DNA from: Durusdinium trenchii
Taxonomy: Eukaryota; Sar; Dinophyceae; Suessiales; Symbiodiniaceae
NCBI GenBank assembly: GCA_963970005.1
Contig: CAXAMN010021562.1
Span: 961,321-1,025,320, forward strand
DNA length: 64,000 bases
Reading direction: 5' to 3'
In this document: piece after piece, positions 21,501 to 30,200 of the stretch
Position numbering within the stretch: the first letter of the stretch is position 1
Layout: every line of letters starts with the position of its first letter
Translations under genes and position numbers: made by a program
Notes under the pieces: generated by a model
Seen by the model: the letters and a program-made list of their open reading frames with translations, nothing else
What the model was told of the DNA's origin: nothing
Databases searched by the model: none

Positions 21501-24500
21501 AAGTGATAAACATGAACCACTTGAACCAGGTGATGGCGCTCTTGAGCCTAGGCGGATTTCAATCCCATTACCTGGTAGTGAAGTTGTTGCAATGACACCG
21601 GCATATAGGAAGATGTTACAGAGACTGGAGGACGTTGTCAGGAACTGCCGTGTTTGTAACACTTCAGTGGCACCTCCGCCACGAGCCAGAGTCTCCGGTA
21701 TTAGAGCTTCATGTTTTGGTGATGTTGTTTTTGCTGATCATTGTGAGGTTGAACTTCACAAGAACAAGTATATCATTCTACTTGTTCTTGATGGTGCCAC
21801 AGATCTTCTCTGGGCTACGGCACAGAAAGACCTCATAGATCAAACCACCATCCAAGCGTTGAGGCAATGGTCTGATGAGAACAACTGTGTTCCAAAGGCC
21901 ATCGTAGGAGACGAAGCCTTTTTCACCGATGCTTTTGTTGAATACTACAGGTTCCATGGTATACAACAATGTCCTTGTGGGCCAAGAACTCCTTGGCCGA
22001 ACCGAGCAGAGACAGCTGTACGTTTGTTCAAACGTATGTGGAATATTATGAAGGTAGATCTGGATGACCCACGTTTTCGTGGTGTTACGGTCAGAGAAGT
22101 GGTCAAGAAGGTAGTTTGGGCAAGAAATTGTCAGTTGACTATCAGTGGATATTCACCAATAGAGATAGCAACTGGAAGACGTCCACCAGATCTTTTTGAC
22201 CTTGAGACCGCAAGCCCTGAGCAATTGTCAGCTAATGCCGCCGCACAAGATCGTACAAATTTGGAACTACAACGTGTGGCTTTGAGAGCTCATCAAGAAG
22301 CACGACAAGCTCAGGACCTTCGAGCAGATCTTGCGAGAAGGACTATGCCAAGTGACGGTCCTTATTTCCAAGGAGAGAAGGTTTTTGTTTGGACTCAGGA
22401 TTCATCAAAGTTCAAGGATAAAGGACGTTGGGTTCGTGCCACAGTACTTGGACAAGAAGGAGCTATGGTCCAAGCCAATACTGGTAAGGCAGTGATACGT
22501 GTGAATCAGTCGAAGGTTAGACGTGATCACGATGAGTGGCATGATGTTTCCATTCCGGCATTAGACGATGAGAATCCGGAGAACTTGCGTGAAGATCACG
22601 AACTGTATGTTGATGCCGAATTCGGAGAACAGTCCTTTTTCTTTTGTAATGATGATCATCCTGATGTTGTTGAGTTACTTCATGGAAACAGTGGATTATC
22701 TTGGTTCCTTTCAAAGAATGGTGTTAAAGTTGCATCTCCTATGGATTTCAGGGCAGGATACAACTTTTCCACTATGAAGGGTCAAGATGGTATTTGGCAG
22801 CAACTGGAGAGATTGCAGCCCCACTGTATAGTGATCAACAACCCTTCTCCCAAACAGAACAGAGCTTCTATTTGGTTGCTATGTTGTAATGTGATTGAGT
22901 GGCAGTTGAGAAGGAAGAAACATGTGTTTGTGACTGTTCCCAAAGGAAACAAGTTTTGTCTGTTTTTGCAGAAGTTCATCTCTTCGTTGAGAAATCCGCT
23001 TTATAAGTTTGATGTGGATATGAACTGTTTCTGCTATTGTCCGAAGGGAATTAGTTACGTGACAGTTTTCCATTCCTATGCATCCTGCCAGGGATGTAAA
23101 GGTATTGGTGACTTTTCCTTCCAAGCTAAAACAGTGCAAGCCACTAGAAGCAACCAGTACTTTAAGGATCCTGACTGGAAGAAGTTTCCTTTTTCATTTT
23201 TGGTTGAGATGAATCGTTTCCTTCCTTATAGTGAGACTTCCGACAAGCGTCAGAGTTTCCTTATTGAAGATCTTCTGGAGAACTTTGACTCTGGAAGCTT
23301 GTGTGGAACAGCTCTTTTGTTAGAGAGAGAAGCTCATCAATCAATTTTGTTGAATTCCGTAAGAACGGAAGAGACGACGGAAATTCCGGTTCCACTTCGA
23401 CACATACTACCACAAAGGTTCACTACTACTGAACTGATCAGAACCTTGAGGCAGGTAGATGCACTACCTCAGAGATCAGAGTTTGATGTGACAACATCCT
23501 CTGATTCTCGAATTGTGTCATTGATTCCAGGCCTGAAGGAGATTAGACGAAGAACCTTGCCACAGATGTATTTTGAGAGATGTAAAGTCTATCGTGGTAC
23601 TTTTGGTAGAGTGCATCCTCTCTTCAACTCTGAGGATGATGCAGTGTTGATTATGTGGAAGCCAGGAAAATACCATCAGGTTTTCTTTATGTTTGTGTCA
23701 CAACTGTCTCCTCATCATGAACAGTTTTTGGTAGATCATTGGAGTATGATAGTTTTCGAAGCAGAGACGACAGGCGCCGTGAAGCGCGTTGTGACTCCTG
23801 ATGAAGTAGCTCTAGAGGATCCAAAGGATCAACCTCCAGACTACGGACCACCGATGGATGATGATATGGCTTATGAGCCGATTCCCGTCTCGGGGGAACA
23901 GCAGTATTTTGATCCAGATGATGAAGATATGTATCCGCCTGGTGATGGACCGGGTGGCAACCCTGATGATCATCAGGGTGGACAACCTCCGGGACCACCT
24001 CCGACAGGTTCCGTAGCTGGTCCGAATCAGTTCGGAAATCCCGATGTTCCTTTGGAGCAACTCGGATATCCATCAAGCGATCCGGAAGAGGCAATGCCGG
24101 AGATTACGAGTGAATCCCGTCCGCCAGATGATCCGGGTCAACCACCAATAGGGTTTCCGAGTGACACGGATCCCGTTCATCCGTTCGTTCCGTCGCCAGA
24201 TTCGAACACGCCGGAGCCAGAACCATATGTTCCGGAGAATCGTGAACGTCACAGTAAGCACATGCGGAAGCTTTCTGTGGACTCAACTGATGCTTTGCCA
24301 AAGGCCAAGGTGAAGTTTCAGATAAAACGTTCTAAGGTTCAGTTACCGGGACATGACGAACCTATTCCGGCACCTCCGAAGTCAGTGCCAAGAAGTTTCT
24401 TCCCTGGACATTCGGAGAATCCGACAGCATCAAGTTCGAATCAGCCACAAGCAGCCGACATTCCTGTGCCTACGAGCACAGTCGAAGACGATGACAATGA

Positions 24501-27063
24501 GACGATTGATACGAATGAAACAGATTCAGAACCTATTTTTGATGAAGAAGATGTGAAAGGTTTTGAGAAGGATCCAGACAAGGATCTGGACGATGAGAAA
24601 AATCTTTTTGTTAGTTTTGACGATATGGATTTTTGTGTCATAGGTCCGAACCAAGCTCCTCCGAGTTTTAACTCGTATGATCCGAAAGGTTTTTCACAGT
24701 TCTGCCAGTATCTTGCGAAGACAATGGCTAAGAAGACGCCAAAGGCAGAGAGTGTGATTACTCCGGAAGTGCTCCGGAAGTATGCCAAGGAGATCAAGCA
24801 AGCTAAACTAGAGGAGTTTCGCAGCTTTTTAGACTTTACTGCGATGAAGTATCGAGACCGAAGAAAGCATAAGATCGATAACTATGTTACTGGTCGATGG
24901 GTCCTGACCATCAAGATTGACAAAGATGGTAACTTTAAGAAGTTTAAGGCCAGATGGGTCTGTCGAGGCTTCCAAGATGCCCAGAAATGGGACCTCCAGA
25001 CGGACTCGCCAACCGCGACCAGGTATGGTTTTCGCGTAGCATGTCAGCATGCAGCCTCTTCTTTCTGGGACCTGTTACACATCGATTTGAAAACTGCCTT
25101 TCTTCAGGGGGAACTTTACGACCTCGAGCTTTACGACCTCGAGCGACGCGTTATTCACGTTCAACTTCCGACCGACATCGGATTGCCTCCGTATCTTGTC
25201 GGATTGTGCACCCGTTCAGTGTACGGATTGAGTGATGCGCCTCGTCGCTGGTGGAATCGACTCGACAAGTTTTTGCACTCACTCGGATTAGTTCCGACTC
25301 GAGCCGATCGGTGCACGTACGTTTGCTACTCCGGATGTTTGAGGGTTCCTAAGGCTGTGAACTACTCATCAGAGGAGATGCCAGCCGAACCGGAACCGGT
25401 ATCCTTCTACGTAGCAGGTGCGCCGCCAAACGAATTCCACGACACAGCGGAGGAAGTTCGTAGGTCTTTTCTCTGTGAAGAACGTCTGTTTTCGGTGTGT
25501 TACGGAAATAGGTCGGAGAAGACGGTGACGCGTAGCCTGCTTAAGGCAGAGGATGGAAAATGGACTCCTGTGGTAGATCAGGAACTCCAGAACTTCCTTG
25601 ACTCTGTAGAGCACAAGGCAGGTTGGCATCAATATGCAAATGGCCATGCTCAAGTCGCTTATCGCGCTAAAGCTCTTCGCACTCCCGAACCTACGTACTC
25701 GCGTTCGCGTTTTTGTTTTCGGACTTCAATAGTTAAGCGTAAGGGTGTTTGGTGGCTTCTCGAGACAAACAAGGATATCAGAAACGAGAAGAATGCAGTG
25801 ACGTTAGAGGAAGAAGCTGAAACGCTTGTCAGTCTTTTTCTTCCTGCAGAACATACGTATACTGTGACACAAACGCCTCAGCTTACACCTGAAGTTGTGG
25901 AAGAGCTGCTTGAGCATTTTATGGACCCTGTGCATGGCAGTAATTCTAAGAATAGGTCACCCATTGGTATGTGTTGTTTACATGTTGATGATCTTTTTGT
26001 GACAGGTAATGATATCTTTTTGAAACAATTCAAGGATATTGTGAAGTCACAGTTTAAGATTGGACATGAGGACACTAATGACCTGATGTTTACTGGACAA
26101 CGTGTTGCTTGGAAGATGCAAGAGAAGACCAAGAAGAAGGAGTACATCTCAGTAGAACAATCCCTTTGTGTTCAGGAATTGACTGAGATTATCATTCCAA
26201 AAGGTTTGAAGGATGAGGAAAAGTGTGACAAAGACATGCACACAGCCTTCAGATCACTTCTTGGCAGCATAAACTGGTTACAATCCAGAACACAATTCCA
26301 AGCATGCTACCAATTCTCCAGGTCAGCATCAGCATCAGCAGGACCTACAATAGGTGATTGCAAGGCCCTGAACAAGCTGTGCAAACAAATCGTGACTGAC
26401 CCTATGGAGTTACGTTTTTGGCCACTGGAAGGTAGTCCACGGTTAATTGCTATGCCAGGTGCCGCATTCAGGAACAACAGTGACAAATCCTCTCAACGTG
26501 CGATGGTTATTTTTATGGGTGAGCAAAGGAAGGCAAAACAGAAGAACACTAAAGGCTCACTTATTTTCTTTGAATCTTCCAAGATCAAGAGAACAACCCT
26601 GTCCACAACTGTTGCAGAGTTGTATGCATTCATGAAGTGTTATGGCACTTGCCAAATGCTTAGAGGCTTGATCAAGGACATTACAGGCGACTCTACTGAC
26701 ATTCACATGCGCACTGATGCTAACAATCTTGTGACTACAGCTAGTACTACTCATGTTCCTGAGCAACAGGAGACTATTCATATGATCCAAATGCTTAGGA
26801 AGGAAGCATGCTCTGGTGCAATTGCTGATTTGTCACATATACGCACTCAGTGGTGTCTTGCTGACTGTCTTACTAAGAAGTCTGCTAGTCCTCAAGCTTT
26901 GATAGATGCAGTACGCAGTGGTTGTTTGAAGGAAGTCGATGCACATCCACCTTTTAGATCACTTATTGAACACAAGGCATATATGCGTGGATGGCTTCCT
27001 ACAGTATGCACACATGTTGACTTTTCACATGATGTGTTTTATCTTGGAGATTCTTTGTACTGA
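18517..27063 (+). CDS. ORF1: copia-type Gag-Pol polyprotein, 2848 aa
   Basis: I chose the ATG at 18517. The frame is open from a GTG at 18472, but ATG is the likelier start. Domains from this ATG: gag-like about 41-270; lysine/glycine-rich GKGKG tails about 338-380 and 443-467, probably RNA-binding in place of a zinc knuckle; four DGFALMSA repeats 558-589; aspartic protease with LDIGCTRAMGSR, catalytic Asp 615; integrase with a CRVC pair and D1074, D1132, E1165; a methyltransferase-like segment about 1382-1520; reverse transcriptase about 2125-2530 with D2190 in HIDLKTAFLQGE and HVDD ending at D2492; RNase H about 2642-2795 with E2701, D2734 and D2783. The order protease, integrase, RT, RNase H marks Ty1/copia. 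The RT is split by about 200 extra residues (about 2272-2478). Usual copia polyproteins are about 1300-1500 aa, so this one is nearly doubled. One contiguous frame implies cleavage by its own protease. Confidence 0.95.
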   Translation: MDWIDDWEEPDADVAYEPAAYVNRHVRREPAAIAMTTQVTTKVPPSYDGKTSWFSYEDAIDDWCDITELEDEKRGPALRNRLEGEAAVYKRVLDRDSVKANEPPGAGVDYFKRVLRPYFVKGSTNVFLYRFMQFVRFNRGSADMMKWMTRFQILLQRLMSSWMDMLEPVTQAHPQVLAQMQADAALTGVAPTAERIQEIMQNVNGNMRILHQNDFPLGENLIALLMLSLADLSQDQRNTLTSLMTHRGRYLQQYTTTELRTVFIEMFCTTKTSVDNPLMQPTGAGGRRSFLVLDEGELDGTFGYWAEDEEDGTEGFLDALDDVFWVYDDQNFSWFQRRFQGRRARKGKGKGRRKGKGKGRSGRRFFRPRGKGKGKRRGKGHFADEQQTTFPDEYLEENPYEDTWESTQGAYDAILAEDMNDYLHGEYDDANDFWQQLEEAWFSHKGKGKGKRKGKKGKGKDKGDGKQDANYANQQQPRSLPAPSRTSQASGGQQVFLAHCATAAAEVHDSEVDLLSGMMTSCQDEADCVVNSGETILDDMSAPVRYSLSKEMLTKAPDGFALMSADGFALMSADGFALMSADGFALMSAEEEVKEMQAISFLTENRFPPTIAILDIGCTRAMGSRRAVDHFCNYVDNHPDCGLWYSFESTKSKFYFANSQKATCSQKLVIYMYDRAWTIHQTEFDIVEEGEVPLLMSLPQMRNLGFELRLTPRHAYLTSVPLGIKFLELKVAASTHLVLDFQDIAWYLSDVRWQTQPEKSFYPHLTHYEYGHISVEHNSDEGEAEHAYPVVDFWEVDVHKRELIRHHKDYRKILFPATKSCPVDTDLLEDLRLTIIKKKKGGEEIKKTDDWRKAKWKDLQLGYEWRGRTIFKFKPDAKIPDLKIRKAGIEHRGIGDPDAVVRSSSEKVPIAKDREPGFSSEKEGAPSSAAEKPVPPRFRYTSKGFDPFWKGHKSKPSEPQNDLKGDDLEEYVPSEPPERPEGELVEIPKASKGPSSDKHEPLEPGDGALEPRRISIPLPGSEVVAMTPAYRKMLQRLEDVVRNCRVCNTSVAPPPRARVSGIRASCFGDVVFADHCEVELHKNKYIILLVLDGATDLLWATAQKDLIDQTTIQALRQWSDENNCVPKAIVGDEAFFTDAFVEYYRFHGIQQCPCGPRTPWPNRAETAVRLFKRMWNIMKVDLDDPRFRGVTVREVVKKVVWARNCQLTISGYSPIEIATGRRPPDLFDLETASPEQLSANAAAQDRTNLELQRVALRAHQEARQAQDLRADLARRTMPSDGPYFQGEKVFVWTQDSSKFKDKGRWVRATVLGQEGAMVQANTGKAVIRVNQSKVRRDHDEWHDVSIPALDDENPENLREDHELYVDAEFGEQSFFFCNDDHPDVVELLHGNSGLSWFLSKNGVKVASPMDFRAGYNFSTMKGQDGIWQQLERLQPHCIVINNPSPKQNRASIWLLCCNVIEWQLRRKKHVFVTVPKGNKFCLFLQKFISSLRNPLYKFDVDMNCFCYCPKGISYVTVFHSYASCQGCKGIGDFSFQAKTVQATRSNQYFKDPDWKKFPFSFLVEMNRFLPYSETSDKRQSFLIEDLLENFDSGSLCGTALLLEREAHQSILLNSVRTEETTEIPVPLRHILPQRFTTTELIRTLRQVDALPQRSEFDVTTSSDSRIVSLIPGLKEIRRRTLPQMYFERCKVYRGTFGRVHPLFNSEDDAVLIMWKPGKYHQVFFMFVSQLSPHHEQFLVDHWSMIVFEAETTGAVKRVVTPDEVALEDPKDQPPDYGPPMDDDMAYEPIPVSGEQQYFDPDDEDMYPPGDGPGGNPDDHQGGQPPGPPPTGSVAGPNQFGNPDVPLEQLGYPSSDPEEAMPEITSESRPPDDPGQPPIGFPSDTDPVHPFVPSPDSNTPEPEPYVPENRERHSKHMRKLSVDSTDALPKAKVKFQIKRSKVQLPGHDEPIPAPPKSVPRSFFPGHSENPTASSSNQPQAADIPVPTSTVEDDDNETIDTNETDSEPIFDEEDVKGFEKDPDKDLDDEKNLFVSFDDMDFCVIGPNQAPPSFNSYDPKGFSQFCQYLAKTMAKKTPKAESVITPEVLRKYAKEIKQAKLEEFRSFLDFTAMKYRDRRKHKIDNYVTGRWVLTIKIDKDGNFKKFKARWVCRGFQDAQKWDLQTDSPTATRYGFRVACQHAASSFWDLLHIDLKTAFLQGELYDLELYDLERRVIHVQLPTDIGLPPYLVGLCTRSVYGLSDAPRRWWNRLDKFLHSLGLVPTRADRCTYVCYSGCLRVPKAVNYSSEEMPAEPEPVSFYVAGAPPNEFHDTAEEVRRSFLCEERLFSVCYGNRSEKTVTRSLLKAEDGKWTPVVDQELQNFLDSVEHKAGWHQYANGHAQVAYRAKALRTPEPTYSRSRFCFRTSIVKRKGVWWLLETNKDIRNEKNAVTLEEEAETLVSLFLPAEHTYTVTQTPQLTPEVVEELLEHFMDPVHGSNSKNRSPIGMCCLHVDDLFVTGNDIFLKQFKDIVKSQFKIGHEDTNDLMFTGQRVAWKMQEKTKKKEYISVEQSLCVQELTEIIIPKGLKDEEKCDKDMHTAFRSLLGSINWLQSRTQFQACYQFSRSASASAGPTIGDCKALNKLCKQIVTDPMELRFWPLEGSPRLIAMPGAAFRNNSDKSSQRAMVIFMGEQRKAKQKNTKGSLIFFESSKIKRTTLSTTVAELYAFMKCYGTCQMLRGLIKDITGDSTDIHMRTDANNLVTTASTTHVPEQQETIHMIQMLRKEACSGAIADLSHIRTQWCLADCLTKKSASPQALIDAVRSGCLKEVDAHPPFRSLIEHKAYMRGWLPTVCTHVDFSHDVFYLGDSLY
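20188..20283 (+). repeat. 24-bp tandem repeat in ORF1, four units
   Basis: Four units encoding DGFALMSA start at 20188, 20212, 20236 and 20260. Only one base differs among them (GGT for GGC in the fourth). They lie between the basic gag tail and the protease and may act as a linker or a cleavage region. Near-identity suggests very recent expansion. Confidence 0.95.
25114..25143 (+). repeat. 15-bp tandem duplication inside the RT domain
   Basis: CTTTACGACCTCGAG occurs twice in a row, giving LYDLELYDLE just after the conserved AFLQGE motif. It adds five residues next to the RT active-site region and stays in frame. It could be copy-specific and harmful, or tolerated. Confidence 0.9.
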
Positions 27064-27265
27064 GAGTGAGAGGAGAGAATTCAATGCGTGTACTTTTGTT
27101 TGAAAGAAATTTGAATTTCTTTCATGAATTTGTGCCTGCGGCTCAATTTAGCTTGGCAAGATCAGCACTTTTCTTTCGAAGACTATTGCCTTGCATCGTT
27201 GACTACCTGTCATTTCTACAACTTAGGACACTGGCCTCTGACCGGTGTACTTTGTATCAACAGAG
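27064..27265 (+). other. Spacer between ORF1 and ORF2
   Basis: Two hundred and two bases after the ORF1 TGA. It has short unsupported frames and ends in the pyrimidine-containing acceptor at 27250-27263. There is no overlap with ORF1, so frameshifting cannot explain ORF2 expression. Confidence 0.6.
27250..27263 (+). promoter_or_regulatory. Possible splice or trans-splice acceptor directly before ORF2
   Basis: CTTTGTATCAACAG is followed by AG and then the ORF2 ATG at 27266. An acceptor two bases before a start codon fits a spliced ORF2 mRNA. The partner would be either the leader donor at 18471 or the dinoflagellate spliced leader. Confidence 0.45.
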
Positions 27266-30200
27266 ATGACTGGTCAGGGAGCGTCCAATATGGTCAACAT
27301 CTTTGAGTATGCTCGAAACTGGTCACAAAAGGTTCCTTGGGGACAACCTCAGAACTGGGCAAACCGTTTGAGACGCCCACGTACGCCAGTTGAGTTCCAT
27401 AGGAACTCAGAGCAGGATGAATTGATCTTAACCGACATTCTTGCAATGTGTTTGGCACCTGAGAACCATGATAAGTTCAATTTTCGAGTACGGTGGTTCG
27501 CAGAGGTTGCCAGATACGCTCTTGGCTATGTCACCCAAGAGGAAGAGGATGAATATGAGAGAAGTAGGCAGTTCGTGGCAACAAGAGTCGCGTGGAGGCA
27601 AAACGATTATGGAAAGATAGCCACGGGGCTCAACTATATGCTACGACATGATCGTTCTCTCGATAGGTTGATGGACAGGAGGGCAATGATAGAGCTTATG
27701 CCTCTGATCACAGAGGGAACTGCTCGAATGCCATCACCTTTTCGTATTTATCCTAATTCCTTCTTTGCTATATTGCATAGCGATGAGAAGCAAAGATTTC
27801 ATTTGGTGATTCGCTTGGACAAGAATGTTTGGCACAACACAGGCAATCAATACGATATGCCCTTCTCCATGCGTTTGGGAGTGAACCAAGGGCATACAGG
27901 ACTCATGCAAAACATCAGTCCAGAGAAGTTGAATCATAGATTGACTTCTATTGAGGCAAGATGTTTGGGACATGTTTTTCATGTTACCAGAAGGGAGAAC
28001 TGGGCCAGCATTGAGAGGTATGGTTTGATGAGAGATCCACAAAGTTGGAATAGAAGGAACAGAGGTGAAGGAAGAGATTATGTTCATTTCATGTACAGCA
28101 ATCCACAAACTTTGCCTTACATTCCTTTAGGCCCAGGTACAGTGGTTCCAAGAGATTATGGACAGCCTTTGTATGTGAAGCTTGATGTGATTCGTTGGCT
28201 TCAGGCTGGACGTCCTCTGTATTTCAGCAACAATGGAGTGGTGCTTGCACATTGTGATGTAGAGCCCACATACTTGGACATTTGTGTTGATGAACCACGA
28301 CCAGAAGATGCTCCAGAGCCAGCTAAGGAGTTGATTAACTCTTTGCCAGCAGAAAAGATAATGGAGAAGATCAACAGAGAGAAGGAGCAACAAGATAGAT
28401 TGAGATCCTTGTTCACAAGACTCTCACAGGACCCGGCATTTGCACATGAAACTCTCAGGAGGATTAATGCCTTTGAGCCTGGGGTGGAACAAGCAAGGAG
28501 GCATATGCTTCTTTGGTTAGATGAGCTGACCTACGATGCCATTGTGAGATTTTTCAGCTCTGACAATGATCCCAGACGTGAGTACAATCGTTCACGATTG
28601 AGGTCACGTCAGGTGATGCCTGAAGGCCATTATCAGATGCCACCTGGATGGTCTTTAATTCCACCTAAAGAGATTGATGATCGTGATCCTTGGAGTATCT
28701 TAGGCTATAGTACTCCAAAGTTGATTGTCGATGGAGATGGTGTTACCTCAAGGTCTTTGTTTATGGTACACCCATTAGTTCTGAGCAAGGATCAGCAAAA
28801 TCTGGTGAAGGCTGATGAGGAAGTGATTCGCTTTGATCACCTATGGAGAGACATCACTTCAAGGAGACCAACAGCCAGGACGTCTGAAGAACCTCAACAA
28901 GATGAAGAAGATGACTCTGCTCATGTTGCTGAGCGTGAGATGACATGGTTCATTCAGAATGTCAACAACCTGGTTCTCAACCCATGGATGATATATGACA
29001 TTGGCATGGTATCACTCCATGATCGTGTAGGGACACGTGTACTCCAGAGCACTGGAGAAGACGTGATCCTCGTGAGGGATTGGGACAGGTTGACAAGGCA
29101 CCAGAGAGAATATTTTTGTAGAAGATACAAGTTGCTACGTCCAAGTGTTTATGGAACAGAGGAAGACCCCAAGACGTACGCACCGAGTTTTGAACCCGGA
29201 ATTTCTCAGTGGATGGAGTTGGCACAAACTGGATACCAACAGTTTTTCTTCATCCGTGCTTGGGAGAATGGACGCCGCTGGGCTGAAATTCTGACCGACC
29301 ATGGCATTTCTTCTGTAGAGCTTTCAAGTTTCTTGGACATGTGCAGAGATCCCAAATTGCTGGGTTGGAACTTTGGTATTCCAGAACCTCAGTGGGATAA
29401 TTTTGGCAATACAGTGGAGGAAGCATTTAACAATCCTTTATTTGCCAAACTGCACTATCGCTTCAAGCAGGAGGAAGAGATTGGTCGTGTCATGCACCTT
29501 GTGTCAGAACTTGTTTGTGACTTTTTCATCAAGGTGCTTCCCAAGTGGGTTCTTGACCACTCGATCTTGTGGGAAGAGTTTATGATTTTGGATCCACACA
29601 CAAAGCTCCCAGTCTACAAGACTTCAGAGGCCGCTTTACAAGCAGAAAGGAATCCAGAGAAGTATCATACACATTTTGCTATGAACTTCAAGAAATTCCG
29701 TTTTTCTGCAAGGATTGTGTGGTATTTGATTGACCGTGACAGAAACCATTTGGAGAGTTTTCTTCACAACTCCAACAGTAGATTTGTGCAACATGCATGT
29801 TATCAACTTCGTGATTATGTTCAAGCGCGTGTTGCAGTTTCTGATCCCTTGTATGAGATGATCAAAAAGGAAGAGTTTGAACGCCAATATAATTCCAAGT
29901 TTTTGGAGGCGATTTCTTGCTCTCGTGTTGTAGTTGAGCCTGTAAGTTCAGGGGCGTATGAGCCATCATCGAAGCTGAACTTAAGGGTACTACAAGACAT
30001 CCTGAAGGGTATCTTCAAGATCCAGAAGGATGAGGAGCTTGCCAAGGAACGTGATGAAGAAGAAGAACAGGCAGCTCAAAACATCTCATACCTGTTGGCA
30101 GATGATATGGAGCTTGATTTTGATGATGATGATGTTCCAGTATGGCGCTCCATTGTCGACAAGTACAGAGGAGGTGATCAGGTGCTACAGGGAGAAGCTG

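Noticed and set aside
27245-27265. GTG start for ORF2
   Set aside because: The ATG at 27266 follows an acceptor-like CAACAG, and non-ATG starts are unlikely.
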